DNA of 64,000 nucleotides from Bacteroidota bacterium (lineage in GTDB: Bacteria > Bacteroidota > Bacteroidia > Cytophagales > Cyclobacteriaceae). A program made the translations under genes and the position numbers. The DNA is taken from positions 1-64,000 of the forward strand of contig CANIVF010000011.1 in the NCBI GenBank assembly GCA_947470895.1, in the 5' to 3' direction. Within the stretch, counting starts at the first letter, position 1; every line of letters begins with the position of its first letter. The notes under the pieces are model-generated. The model was not told where the DNA came from. It did not search any database and saw nothing but the letters and a program-made list of their open reading frames with translations. This document shows, in pieces, positions 10,138 to 19,489 of this stretch.

Positions 10138-11479
10138 TCTTGTGGAATTCTTCCAGTAGCGCGGCTGCCAATTTTTTTCCAATTTTTTCTCCTCCCAAAT
10201 GGGTCAGATGGGTGTAATCTTTGGCTGCTAATGGAGGTACTGATTCTGTATAGGCTGCAATACTATTTTCGCCTCCCATGGCCTCAAACATATCCCAAAA
10301 GGCGATACCACTTTTTTTGGCAATTTCTCTCTGTATCTCACGAACTCTTGGTATCGACTTCATGGTTATAATTTTGCCATCCTTATTCACTCCCCGATCA
10401 CTTACACTTACTAGCAGAAAGCTGGTTTTAGGAAATATCACTTTTAGTTCGGTAATGATTTTGATCATCTTATTGGTATACCAGGTGAAATCGGTGGAAT
10501 CATTTTCGGATGCCACATTAAGACCATATTGAAGGATGATGAGTTTGTAATCCAGGTACTCGTTGAATTCTTTTAGTAGTGTTGGCGATAATTTAGCTAA
10601 GACTATTCCTGAATTTCCACGCATAGAAAAGTTATCGATGTAGAGTCCAGTATTATTTTCTAAACTCGCTCCAAAAAAAACCACGCTATCTTCTGGTATG
10701 ATACTAAATTGAATTGATTTTATTGCCTGGTGAACGACCGTGAGTTTCTTGATACTGTCCGACCGATCAAAGGCTTCCATGATTTCTTCCTCGTCATTAA
10801 TTTTATAGGCTAGCGAAGCAGATCCTTTATTTTGATAAAATACTTTTACCACCTTAAAGTCTTTTTGCATTGGAAACAAACCCGGTTTGTACTTCACGGT
10901 ATTACCAATTCTAGGAATATAGCTATATCCAGAAATTCCCATAGGGATGGTGGTGTCAGGTGTAGTGCGCAATGAAAGTATTTCCCAATCAGCATGCGTA
11001 TGTTTTAACGATCTTCTAAACCCCGAGACTTCTGTTGCGAGAGGAACAAGGCCAACGCCAGAGCCACCAAAAACATGCTGAAGTGTATCTCTCAGTGTGG
11101 CAGAGATGATGTCCCCTTCAATAAATGAATCGCCAAAGAAAGCAACCCGAACCTGCCTGCAATCGGATTCTTTTAATGCATTAATAAAATGCATTAATGG
11201 TTTCTTGTCACCACTAAAGTCTTCAATCTGTGTTATGGAGATATTTATTTGAGTTGTAACGGTCGGGATAGGTTTTTCCCGAGGAATGCTATCTACTTTG
11301 ATCACCTTTAGGATTGGAGGATCTGGATGTAAATCACTCAGGATATCAATTTCTCTTAACTGGAATGGCCCGATGTTAGTTTCAGGAAGTAGAGCAAGTA
11401 GTAACAGGCTAATGATGATGATTGCCGATACCCATAATGTCTGTGAAAGGAGGTTTTTTTTTATTTCTGTCTGTGGCAT
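10127..11479 (-). CDS. membrane-anchored SGNH hydrolase-like protein
   Basis: Protein of 450 aa with one N-terminal membrane anchor (about residues 15-31) and a periplasmic SGNH domain. Visible motifs are FFGDSFIEGD (nucleophile Ser), LQYGLN in the Asn block, and DYTHLT, which contains the DxxH pair near the C-terminus. The Asn block is looser than in the next gene. It overlaps that second SGNH gene by 11 bp and follows the YdcF-like gene by 9 bp. The two SGNH proteins share layout but little sequence, so they probably act at different steps of the same O-acylation route. Substrate unknown. Confidence 0.8.
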   Translation of the reverse strand: MPQTEIKKNLLSQTLWVSAIIIISLLLLALLPETNIGPFQLREIDILSDLHPDPPILKVIKVDSIPREKPIPTVTTQINISITQIEDFSGDKKPLMHFINALKESDCRQVRVAFFGDSFIEGDIISATLRDTLQHVFGGSGVGLVPLATEVSGFRRSLKHTHADWEILSLRTTPDTTIPMGISGYSYIPRIGNTVKYKPGLFPMQKDFKVVKVFYQNKGSASLAYKINDEEEIMEAFDRSDSIKKLTVVHQAIKSIQFSIIPEDSVVFFGASLENNTGLYIDNFSMRGNSGIVLAKLSPTLLKEFNEYLDYKLIILQYGLNVASENDSTDFTWYTNKMIKIITELKVIFPKTSFLLVSVSDRGVNKDGKIITMKSIPRVREIQREIAKKSGIAFWDMFEAMGGENSIAAYTESVPPLAAKDYTHLTHLGGEKIGKKLAAALLEEFHKNEK

Positions 11480-11488
11480 GCTCTCTCC

Positions 11489-12253
11489 TTAGATGTATCC
11501 AGCCACTTTATAGGAGAGCATTCCTACCCATTCTTTAGTAAGCACCTGCCATGTAAAAATTGATTCCACTTTAGGAATGATCAAAACATCAGGAGTAAAA
11601 ACTCGTTCATTCGAGAGAAAGTCGACACTAAAGGTGTCCATATCAAGCCCTGCTTTTTTGAAGCAGGCTCTTGATCTTCGCATGTGATAGCCGGATGTGA
11701 TGAGTAAACACTCTTCAGAGGTGTAGATTCCATCTATCATTTTCTTCACTGCCACCGCAGATTGATAGGTGTTGTTGGACTGATTTTCGATAAGCAGATC
11801 TTCTTTATGCACGCCCATCATCTGAAGTACCACATATAGTTCATCGGCTTCTTTCGTATTTTCCAGAAGAGTTCCACTTCCTCCCGATATCAGGATCTTA
11901 TTGATATGACCAAGTTTATAGAGTTGAAGTGTATGAATTACTCGATCTGAACTACGTTGAAAATACACGCGGTCTTTCGGACTGAAATTTGTTTTGGTTA
12001 CTCCCGTGAGTAAAACACCAATCTCATACTTCTTTTTAATTTCTGAAAATGGAGTAGGTGGTAGTTCCCACACACGCATCACTTCATTGCTGACAAATTC
12101 ATTAGAGCAAAATAGCAGGCTGGCCATTGCCATAATAAAAAGCCTGCGTTTCCAAACTTTGTTCCTGATCACCAGCGCGGTTATGAATACGAGTATAATG
12201 ACGACTAATGGTCTGGCAAGGTATCCGACAGTTTTTGAAAGGATGAAAAACAT
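11489..12253 (-). CDS. YdcF/SanA-like (DUF218) membrane protein
   Basis: Protein of 254 aa with two N-terminal membrane helices (about 7-27 and 35-52) and a DUF218 domain. Typical motifs are GVLLTGVT, ISGGSG, the ENQSNNTYQSA block and LLITSGYHMRRS. Known family members (ElyC, SanA, YdcF) affect envelope integrity and polysaccharide assembly in Gram-negative bacteria, but no reaction is established. It lies 6 bp after the ABC fusion gene and 9 bp before the first SGNH gene on the same strand. It may therefore be co-transcribed with both, and its neighbours suggest a cell-surface glycan role. Confidence 0.85.
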   Translation of the reverse strand: MFFILSKTVGYLARPLVVIILVFITALVIRNKVWKRRLFIMAMASLLFCSNEFVSNEVMRVWELPPTPFSEIKKKYEIGVLLTGVTKTNFSPKDRVYFQRSSDRVIHTLQLYKLGHINKILISGGSGTLLENTKEADELYVVLQMMGVHKEDLLIENQSNNTYQSAVAVKKMIDGIYTSEECLLITSGYHMRRSRACFKKAGLDMDTFSVDFLSNERVFTPDVLIIPKVESIFTWQVLTKEWVGMLSYKVAGYI

Positions 12254-12259
12254 AATGAA

Positions 12260-15200
12260 TTACATTCGCTTCGGGATCGGATTTGAGATATTGCCAAGTC
12301 CGTCAATTATTTTTCTTAAAATCTCAAAGTATAAAGCGATCGCCAGAACTAGCGTCATCGACCAGATAACACCCAGGTTGAAATAGAGCGTGTCAATATT
12401 TCTGTTTAAGAAATGTTTTGAAGGCATATAAAATTGTGCATCAAAGTCAACGCGGTGTTCCGGATCAGGATCTTTATAGATGGGAAAAATCTTTTGAATG
12501 AGCTTACCATCTTTCTCTATGATACGATGCATCTCACTGTTGTTTTTTACCAGTTCTGCAATCGATTCATTTTGGTAGCTGTTTTTGAATTGCTCAAACT
12601 CTTTTTCTTTTTCAGCGGTATTCGTCATGCTGTTGACCACTTTTTCTTTTTCCGCATCAGCTTTGTTGTATCGGTTGATGTAGAATTTTTTAAGTGCTTC
12701 GAACAAGACTTTTATTTTCTGATAATGTTCGTCACTAAATCGATCAATAACAAATTCATCATCGGATATAAAATCAGCTTTACCGACAAATAGAAGTTCC
12801 TTGCCAATTTCGTTTTGGAGTAATTTTAAATCGTCACTTACCTTTTTGCGAATTTCTTCGGTTTGATTTTTATAATTGAGATTAATAAAGTCAAGTTTCG
12901 TTTCTAAGGTTGGGATAAAATAAATTCGTTTGTAATCGGAATGAGCTTTTATTTTATCGAAGGTATAAAAGTTCTTTTCGAACACGTTGTCTTTATATTG
13001 GGTTACCATACTGGCTTCAAATGCCCAGCGTGAAGCCATAACATCACCAACAAAAGGCACGGAAGCGGTATTGCCAATGACAGGATTCAACTTATCAAAC
13101 CTAACCACGACACCGCTTAAAATTAGCTGTGGAATTAATAGAACGGGTATGAGAATATAAATAGTAACAGCAGAATTAAAGGCAGACGAGATATTCAACC
13201 CCAATAGGTTTGCAAAGCAGGATGTAGAGAATAGAATGGCCCAATAGATTAGGAACATTCCTTTTATTTCTAAAATAGAATTGCCAACCAAAACGAAAAG
13301 TGCTGTTTGAATGGCTGAAATCATTACCAGGATTCCTATTTTTGAAATGATGTAACTGCTGCGGTTGAGGTGCAGGAATTTTTCTCGCTTCAGAATTTTC
13401 TGGTCACGAATAATTTCTTCAGCACTTACTGTTAAACCCATAAAAAGTGCAACGATTACACTCATAAAAAGATAGGCGGGCAAATTTGGATTCTTACTAA
13501 AGATATAACCCGTTTCGAACTGATCGGATATATTATAGTAACGCACGATGAATGCCAGGATAAACGCCAGCACTGGCGCCTCCAGCATGTTGATCAGCAT
13601 ATACTGTGTATTGCTTAGCTTAGAAAGCAGATCGCGCTTTGAAAAAATAATAAACTGTTTTAATCTTTTTGGTATGCGTAAGGTAGAATGAGGTACTTCA
13701 TTTGAAGTAGTTACCAGCTTTGTCTTTATTCTCTCGAGGTAGGATTGGTTCCATTGTTCGGGTGTAAACTTTCTCTCATCGGTGAAGTTTCCGAATTCAT
13801 TAATCACCTTTGTTTCAATGATATTAAAAATCTGTTCTGGATTTACATTTCCGCAGGCATGACATTCTCCCTGGTCGCTATTGATCAGGTTAATATTTTT
13901 TCTAAAGTAGGTGATGGCGTCCACAGGATTACCATAATAAATCTGATATCCACCAGTATCGAGTATCACCAACTTGTCAAACATTTTAAAAATGTCGGAG
14001 GAGGGTTGATGGATTACGGCAAATACCAGTTTACCTTTCAACGATAGTTCCTTCAGCAGGTCAATAATGTTTTCTGAATCGCGAGATGATAATCCTGATG
14101 TGGGCTCATCGACAAATAATACAGCTGGCTCTCTCAGTAATTCCAGTCCTATGTTTAGTCTTTTCCGTTGTCCACCGCTAATGGTTTTACGCAGTGGTGA
14201 GCCAACCGTTAAATCACGTGTTTCAGTAAGCCCCAGATCACTCAATGTATTTTTTACGAGGTTGTCAATTTCCTTCTCAGACAGGTGACTAAAACAAAGT
14301 TTGGCGGAGAAATAAAGATTCTGATAGACAGTAAGATCTTCAATCAGTAAATCGTCTTGAGGAACAAAGCCGATCACACCTTCCACTTTTTTTGGCTGAG
14401 CATAGATGTCAATGCCATTGATGAGTACCTGGCCTTGAGATGGTTTCTCCGTGCCGTTAAGGACATGCAATAAGGTAGATTTTCCTGCTCCGGAAGCTCC
14501 CATCAGAGCAACCAGATTTCCCGACTCTTCCAAAATGGTTACTTCACGTAAGCCAAGTTTACCATTCTTAAACTTATATGAAATTGACTTTGCTTCAAAA
14601 CTGGTTCTGGTTCCTTGATTTGTTTTCTTGAAATTATTTAATATTTCTCCGTAATAAATAGCATCGGCCGCATCCCAACGAATGATGCTTCCGGTGGCAA
14701 GCACATTGACGTTGCCAGATTTTTGAGGAACACCGTTGAGGTACACATCGCTATTACCTACATATTTAAAGAAAAAGATATCAGAGCTTTTGAAGTACAG
14801 AATAGAAACAAACCCGTTCAGATGCTCGCGATATATTTGTGTGCTGGATGATAAATTGTTTTTTTCAGAGCCAATGATCAGAATATTTTGATCATCCGAT
14901 TTTTCCATCGTTTGGCTCAGTACATATTTTTCGATCAGTGCAAGATCAGTCGAGGTTATATTGAATTCTTTGCAGATTATTTCAGCCAGGCTGCGCTCCC
15001 TTTCGGTAATAGTACCATCAGCCAGAACAACGCTCATGAGTTCGATCACGATAACGACCTTTTGCTTCTGTGCAACTTCCTGGTTAATAGAACTACAGAT
15101 TTGTGCAATCAGATCACTTTCTTTGCCGGCACTCATTTTTTCGGAAACCTCCATGGCAAATTCATCGAACAGACGCAGCTGGCTTTCCATTGCTTTTTTG

Positions 15201-15316
15201 CTGAGGTGGTCTGATAGAAACACTTGCACGTGTTCACGTTCTTGTTTGGTGATTAGGTCTTCCTTCGCCACCAAGGCAAACAATCTCATGATGGCATTTA
15301 AAACGGGTTCGCTCAT
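12260..15316 (-). CDS. TerB-FHA-ABCG-type fused ABC transporter
   Basis: Single-chain protein of 1018 aa. Residues about 1-140 are helical and TerB/DjlA-like. About 155-235 resembles an FHA phosphothreonine-binding domain. About 245-480 is an ABC ATPase with Walker A GASGAGKST, signature ISGGQRKRL, Walker B VLFVDEPTSGL and switch motif AVIHQPSSD, which are White/ABCG-type motifs. An ABC-2-type membrane domain begins near 590. A long charged soluble insert follows (about 790-960), then a last membrane helix near the C-terminus. A CHAC cysteine pair sits between ATPase and membrane part. The FHA resemblance suggests phospho-regulated transport. Cargo is unknown. Confidence 0.85.
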   Translation of the reverse strand: MSEPVLNAIMRLFALVAKEDLITKQEREHVQVFLSDHLSKKAMESQLRLFDEFAMEVSEKMSAGKESDLIAQICSSINQEVAQKQKVVIVIELMSVVLADGTITERERSLAEIICKEFNITSTDLALIEKYVLSQTMEKSDDQNILIIGSEKNNLSSSTQIYREHLNGFVSILYFKSSDIFFFKYVGNSDVYLNGVPQKSGNVNVLATGSIIRWDAADAIYYGEILNNFKKTNQGTRTSFEAKSISYKFKNGKLGLREVTILEESGNLVALMGASGAGKSTLLHVLNGTEKPSQGQVLINGIDIYAQPKKVEGVIGFVPQDDLLIEDLTVYQNLYFSAKLCFSHLSEKEIDNLVKNTLSDLGLTETRDLTVGSPLRKTISGGQRKRLNIGLELLREPAVLFVDEPTSGLSSRDSENIIDLLKELSLKGKLVFAVIHQPSSDIFKMFDKLVILDTGGYQIYYGNPVDAITYFRKNINLINSDQGECHACGNVNPEQIFNIIETKVINEFGNFTDERKFTPEQWNQSYLERIKTKLVTTSNEVPHSTLRIPKRLKQFIIFSKRDLLSKLSNTQYMLINMLEAPVLAFILAFIVRYYNISDQFETGYIFSKNPNLPAYLFMSVIVALFMGLTVSAEEIIRDQKILKREKFLHLNRSSYIISKIGILVMISAIQTALFVLVGNSILEIKGMFLIYWAILFSTSCFANLLGLNISSAFNSAVTIYILIPVLLIPQLILSGVVVRFDKLNPVIGNTASVPFVGDVMASRWAFEASMVTQYKDNVFEKNFYTFDKIKAHSDYKRIYFIPTLETKLDFINLNYKNQTEEIRKKVSDDLKLLQNEIGKELLFVGKADFISDDEFVIDRFSDEHYQKIKVLFEALKKFYINRYNKADAEKEKVVNSMTNTAEKEKEFEQFKNSYQNESIAELVKNNSEMHRIIEKDGKLIQKIFPIYKDPDPEHRVDFDAQFYMPSKHFLNRNIDTLYFNLGVIWSMTLVLAIALYFEILRKIIDGLGNISNPIPKRM

Positions 15317-15370
15317 GGCAGGGGTAATTCTGTTTCCTAAATATAAGAAAGATGTTACTTAGAATGCATA

Positions 15371-15404
15371 AAAAAGGGGAGTGACTTACATCAATCCCCT
15401 TTTC
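15371..15404 (-). terminator. Rho-independent terminator after the lipoprotein gene
   Basis: A GC-core hairpin with AAAAGGGGA on one arm and TCCCCTTTT on the other, separated by 14 bases. On the minus strand it is followed by a T run. It sits between the stop of the lipoprotein gene and the start of the ABC fusion gene, so it separates the two transcription units. The flanking A and T runs could let it work on both strands. Confidence 0.7.
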
Positions 15405-15419
15405 ATTTAGCGTAAATAT

Positions 15420-16310
15420 TTATTCAACAATTGATTTTCTTATCTTTTCTACAATGCCAGTTATTTCAGCAAGATGTTTATCAGTTAAAACAAGATCGGA
15501 GCGGTTATTTTTGATTTGCTCTTCGATGTTCAGAGCACGGTAGCTGGCCTGTAATGCCTGGATGTCTGTGTTTAATGTTGCGATCGGTTCAGCTTGATCA
15601 ATAGCGGCAAGCATTTTAGCCATTTCATCTACTGATTTTTCCTGATTTAAAATAACTGTGATCAGCGGTGTTAGAATCAAATTTCTTGCGTCATTAGGAA
15701 GGATATTTTTTGGGTAAGATTTGATTACGCCCGTTGAAATATAGAGACCTTCAATAAAGCTTCCTGTCAATAGCAATGCAGCCAATCTGTTTTTGCTATC
15801 ATCCTTAAGATATTTGTCTGTTGATTTAACGGCTTTGTCCAAAATGCTGGCTAATGAATCTTTGTTGGCGATATTGCTTTCAAAGCTCTTTAACACTTCT
15901 GTATCAAAAGTTCCTACTACGCCTAAGTTGTCTGCCAGTTTCTTAGAGGCATTCAGGTAATCGATAGCTTCTTGTGTTTTATCATAAGAACTCAAATAAC
16001 CGATGTCTGTTGTATACACACCCAGATTAAGGGCAGCCTTGTCGCTACGGCTTGCATAAGAGTCAGCTTTTTTTCTATCGTTAAGCAGGGCCTGATTGAA
16101 TTCTGCACCGGTAGCTTCCAGCAGGTAAGGTATTTCTGAGGGGGAGGGGATATTGTACACCAAATCCTTTATTTGGTCCTTCAAGGAGCCCTCAGCTTCT
16201 TGAAATTCTTTCGAATTTTGACTTTGATCTTCTTTGGAACCACCGCATGACGCCAGGCCAAGAACGGCTAAAAAGGAGAACAAGTAGATACTTAAACGAG
16301 TAAATTTCAT
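15420..16310 (-). CDS. putative lipoprotein of unknown function
   Basis: Protein of 296 aa with a signal peptide and lipobox (LGLASC, Cys23), so probably membrane-anchored. The rest is soluble, alpha-helical and rich in Lys, Asp and Ala, without motifs I recognise as enzymatic. Similar-sized helical lipoproteins are widespread in Bacteroidota. It is a single gene: a terminator follows it and the divergent response regulator lies 145 bp upstream. Role unknown. Confidence 0.75.
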   Translation of the reverse strand: MKFTRLSIYLFSFLAVLGLASCGGSKEDQSQNSKEFQEAEGSLKDQIKDLVYNIPSPSEIPYLLEATGAEFNQALLNDRKKADSYASRSDKAALNLGVYTTDIGYLSSYDKTQEAIDYLNASKKLADNLGVVGTFDTEVLKSFESNIANKDSLASILDKAVKSTDKYLKDDSKNRLAALLLTGSFIEGLYISTGVIKSYPKNILPNDARNLILTPLITVILNQEKSVDEMAKMLAAIDQAEPIATLNTDIQALQASYRALNIEEQIKNNRSDLVLTDKHLAEITGIVEKIRKSIVE

Positions 16311-16455
16311 GGGTTTTATAGTTTAACGTTCAATTTTAGCACATTTTTCGTTTCCACAGAAACCGTTTAAATTTTATTTTCAGAAAATGACTGGAAAATA
16401 AATCAAAGAAGGAATTTTGTGACGTATTTTCACACATTAGTTTTAAATTCAGGAG

Positions 16456-16872
16456 ATGGTTAACAAGGCTACCGTACATACGGCATTTTTAGTTGATGAT
16501 AATGAGGTAGATCTGTTTATACAGAAGAAGTTCATTGAGTTGAGCTCATTTGCCGAGCGTGTGATCACCTTTAGCTCACCTATCAAGGCCCTGGAGGTGC
16601 TCCAATCCATCCACATGAATGATATGCCTTCGCTTATTTTTTTGGATCTGAATATGCCTTTGCTAAATGGCTTCGAGTTTCTGGAAAAAATTAATGCGTT
16701 ACCAAGCTCGATAGCCAGCAAGATTAAAGTCGTTATCCTCACCAGTTCCACCAGTCCGGCCGACCGGTTGAGGGCAAAGGGATTTCCAAATGTGATCAAT
16801 TTCTTTTCTAAGCCGCTGATGTTGCATGGATTGCAATTGCTTACGGAGTCGCTCATACCGGAGCATGGGTAG
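16456..16872 (+). CDS. single-domain response regulator (CheY-like)
   Basis: Receiver-only protein (138 aa). The acidic pair is Asp14-Asp15, the phospho-acceptor Asp64 lies in FLDLNMP, Thr96 is the switch residue and Lys119 lies in SKP. No output domain follows, so it would signal by protein contact or take part in a phosphorelay. No histidine kinase is nearby. It is transcribed divergently from the lipoprotein gene and converges with the DUF5690 gene, 20 bp apart. Confidence 0.9.
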   Translation: MVNKATVHTAFLVDDNEVDLFIQKKFIELSSFAERVITFSSPIKALEVLQSIHMNDMPSLIFLDLNMPLLNGFEFLEKINALPSSIASKIKVVILTSSTSPADRLRAKGFPNVINFFSKPLMLHGLQLLTESLIPEHG

Positions 16873-16892
16873 TCCAAATCGTTCAATTTTTT

Positions 16893-18191
16893 TTATTTTT
16901 GAAGTGAAGCTTCCCACTTTTTGTGTTTTGCCTGAAAGTAAATCAGGGATAGCGTAATCAAAACGCTTCCGGCAATGGACAAAACATATCCGGATTGAAT
17001 GAAGAAGTTAAGCCAGCTTAAATTGGAGTTGCCAAACTGTTTATAAAGCAGAACACCTACACTACACAGGTATCCAAACGAGTCGGCCAGGTATATCAAA
17101 AATCCAACGGTGCTCACATATTTAAATGTGGCAATCAGACGATCAAAGAAAATGCTGTTGAATTGGATGTATCCAAAATAAAGTCCCATGCCTACCAATA
17201 CCATCCACACGGGGGCGCTGATCAGCTCGTGCTGAAAGGCGAAGGTGCTTAATCCAACAGTCACCATACCGATCAAAACAATGATATGATTAACGATCAT
17301 CGCTTTATAGTTATTTTTAATTACCATCAGGCTTCCGATCACGATGAGCACTACAATGGTTACGGGCACTTCAGTTTGAGTAAAAATGGAAGGTTTATCC
17401 CCATAGCCTAATGATTTCCAGATCTCGGCAGAAAAATTATCCCTGAAATCCCGAAAGGCGGTGAGCAGCATATAGGTGAGCACAAGCAGCACGAGTCCTG
17501 GCAGGAAGGTGAGCGTAAAGTGCACTCTTTCCTTACCCGTCATCGGGTGCCGCTTGGTTCGAAGTGCTTCGTCTTCGGGTGTAGGTGGTGGTATTTTATC
17601 AAGGAGCCATAGGAAGAGAAGCAAAGGAGGGAAGAAGAGGCAAGCCGATACAAAAGGCATCCAAAACTCGGATGTGCCCCAGTCAACCATAATAAACCCT
17701 CCAACCGTTTTAGCAAAACCGGCAGAAAAGATAAAGCTTACGGAAAGGCTGGCACCCAGCACTTCGGTATACTTTCTTCCTTCCAGATAGCCAAAGACCA
17801 ACCCCCACACCATCCCCAATGGCAGGCCATTGAAAAAAAGAAAAACGAGGTTGTAAGGTTGTGGTGTAACTGCAAAGAAAAACCATGAAATGGCGGCTAT
17901 ACTGACCAGGATAAGAATCCCTTTGGCTCTTGAATTCGGACCGAGCTCAGAAACCACTTTGATGCCAATAAACTTCGAAAGCATATAACCAACTACCTGG
18001 CTGATCACCATCCAAACTTTGTAGTCAACGCCCCATAGCATGAATCCTTCATAGGTGGCAACACCAAATGTTTTACGCAAGGCAAAGATGCAGGTGTACA
18101 GGCAGAATGCAGAAATGGAAGTATATAATGTAAAATTAAGAGCGTTAGTATGGCTAAGCCAAGTGGTTATTCGGGAAGTACTGGTTTGCAA
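16893..18191 (-). CDS. DUF5690-family MFS-like transporter
   Basis: Polytopic protein (432 aa, about twelve hydrophobic segments) that I recognise as the Bacteroidota DUF5690 family, distantly like major-facilitator carriers. Motifs include FALRKTFG in the first helix, SKFIGIKVVSE and GLPLGMVWGLVFGYLEGR, which resembles the MFS loop motif. The reading frame starts with TTG; no ATG occurs before residue 49, which lies beyond the first helix, so TTG or another non-ATG start is likely. Substrate unknown. The CotH-like gene lies 22 bp upstream on the same strand, so the two may be co-transcribed. Confidence 0.78.
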   Translation of the reverse strand: MQTSTSRITTWLSHTNALNFTLYTSISAFCLYTCIFALRKTFGVATYEGFMLWGVDYKVWMVISQVVGYMLSKFIGIKVVSELGPNSRAKGILILVSIAAISWFFFAVTPQPYNLVFLFFNGLPLGMVWGLVFGYLEGRKYTEVLGASLSVSFIFSAGFAKTVGGFIMVDWGTSEFWMPFVSACLFFPPLLLFLWLLDKIPPPTPEDEALRTKRHPMTGKERVHFTLTFLPGLVLLVLTYMLLTAFRDFRDNFSAEIWKSLGYGDKPSIFTQTEVPVTIVVLIVIGSLMVIKNNYKAMIVNHIIVLIGMVTVGLSTFAFQHELISAPVWMVLVGMGLYFGYIQFNSIFFDRLIATFKYVSTVGFLIYLADSFGYLCSVGVLLYKQFGNSNLSWLNFFIQSGYVLSIAGSVLITLSLIYFQAKHKKWEASLQK

Positions 18192-18213
18192 GGCTATCAG
18201 GTTTGGTCTAAAG

Positions 18214-19392
18214 TTATTTTAATTCCTCCAGAATCCATTTTCTTCTTTTCAGAATAAAATCAAGAGAGAATAAAATGTCATTTTTGGCAAGACTGATGTC
18301 AAAAGGATTTAAGTCAAGAAACAGGGTATTCTCCGCCATGGATTTGTCTGCACTGATGAGTTCTAATTCATGGATGACCTGATGTGCAGATTGAGTTAAT
18401 GCTGTAGAATCGAGCGTGAGTAAAAGTTTCTTCAACACCTTTTCATAGCCGGTATATAATTCTTCATTTCCCGCAATGGCGCGATCGAGAGCTTCTTCTA
18501 AGGAGAATATCTTCTTGTTCGTAAATTCTTTATTTCTTCGTGTGCGCCCTTCGTGAGGCACAGGTTTCAAGATATCATCATAATCCCAGGGGATCACTTC
18601 AAACCATTGGTTTTTGGGTTCGATATAAAGAAAGACTTCATCGGCATAGTCGCCATTCATGACCAGGTAATTGAAGGCCAGAAACTGAAAGTAGTGGTTA
18701 GTGTTTATGGTTTGCTCAAGGTTTTGGGCAAAGGCATTGTGGCTCAATGTGTTCATGCCTGAATAGATAGACTGAAACTGTTTTTTGTATTTTTTGGCAG
18801 AATCCCTATCCTCATCGTCAACGTATTCATCCTGAATGGTATGGTCAGGACCTCTTCGCAGCATGTACGGACTCTTTAGTTTCGATTTTGCTTGCTGAGG
18901 TTTTTCAACCAATAGAAAAATGCCTTGTGGCTGATCGTTGATCCATACTTTGCAATAGGAATTAAACAATGGAAAGATCCCGATCTCCGCCATATTCAAG
19001 TCAGACCACCGGTTGTGCCACAGATGCTTATCCATGACGAGATTGAGCAGGTTGAATTTTTTGAGATGGACTTTTTTACCATCCACTTCGATGATCATGG
19101 TTTTATCCAATTCAACCGATAACGATTTACGTTTAAACTTAAGGCTATTATTTCCACGAGCGTGAATATCCTTAACCAATGCAGTATCCTCGTTCATGAT
19201 CAGCACAGGATTGGTGAGCGCTAACTTATCGCTGTTTTTTTTTTGAAGATTGCTGTACTGGCTTTTTGAAACGTAGATTTTTATTTCCGGAAAGCCGCTA
19301 CGTTCAAACTCATTAGCCAAAGCCTGGCCTGAGCCTGTGATCATGAGGCCCCCGTAAAGGAGGGAAAACAGGTAGAAACGAATTGTTAACAA
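18214..19392 (-). CDS. CotH-like kinase-fold secreted protein
   Basis: Protein of 392 aa with a hydrophobic N-terminus (signal peptide to about residue 25) and a CotH-type domain. Visible family features are an ARGNNSLKFKRKS stretch (nucleotide-binding region in CotH), LLVEKPQQAKSK, and FEVIPWDYDDIL with the conserved acidic residues near the active site. Known CotH proteins are atypical kinases that phosphorylate secreted proteins; whether this one does is inference. The only in-frame start upstream of the signal peptide is TTG. It is divergent from a second, more distant CotH-like gene with a 97 bp shared promoter region. Confidence 0.8.
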   Translation of the reverse strand: MLTIRFYLFSLLYGGLMITGSGQALANEFERSGFPEIKIYVSKSQYSNLQKKNSDKLALTNPVLIMNEDTALVKDIHARGNNSLKFKRKSLSVELDKTMIIEVDGKKVHLKKFNLLNLVMDKHLWHNRWSDLNMAEIGIFPLFNSYCKVWINDQPQGIFLLVEKPQQAKSKLKSPYMLRRGPDHTIQDEYVDDEDRDSAKKYKKQFQSIYSGMNTLSHNAFAQNLEQTINTNHYFQFLAFNYLVMNGDYADEVFLYIEPKNQWFEVIPWDYDDILKPVPHEGRTRRNKEFTNKKIFSLEEALDRAIAGNEELYTGYEKVLKKLLLTLDSTALTQSAHQVIHELELISADKSMAENTLFLDLNPFDISLAKNDILFSLDFILKRRKWILEELK

Positions 19393-19489
19393 TAATGATT
19401 ATGGATGTACGCTAATCAAAGTTATGATTTTTAATAACTTTTAAAGTTGAAATCAATACATTTATCATCGCTTATAAAAACATGAACCT

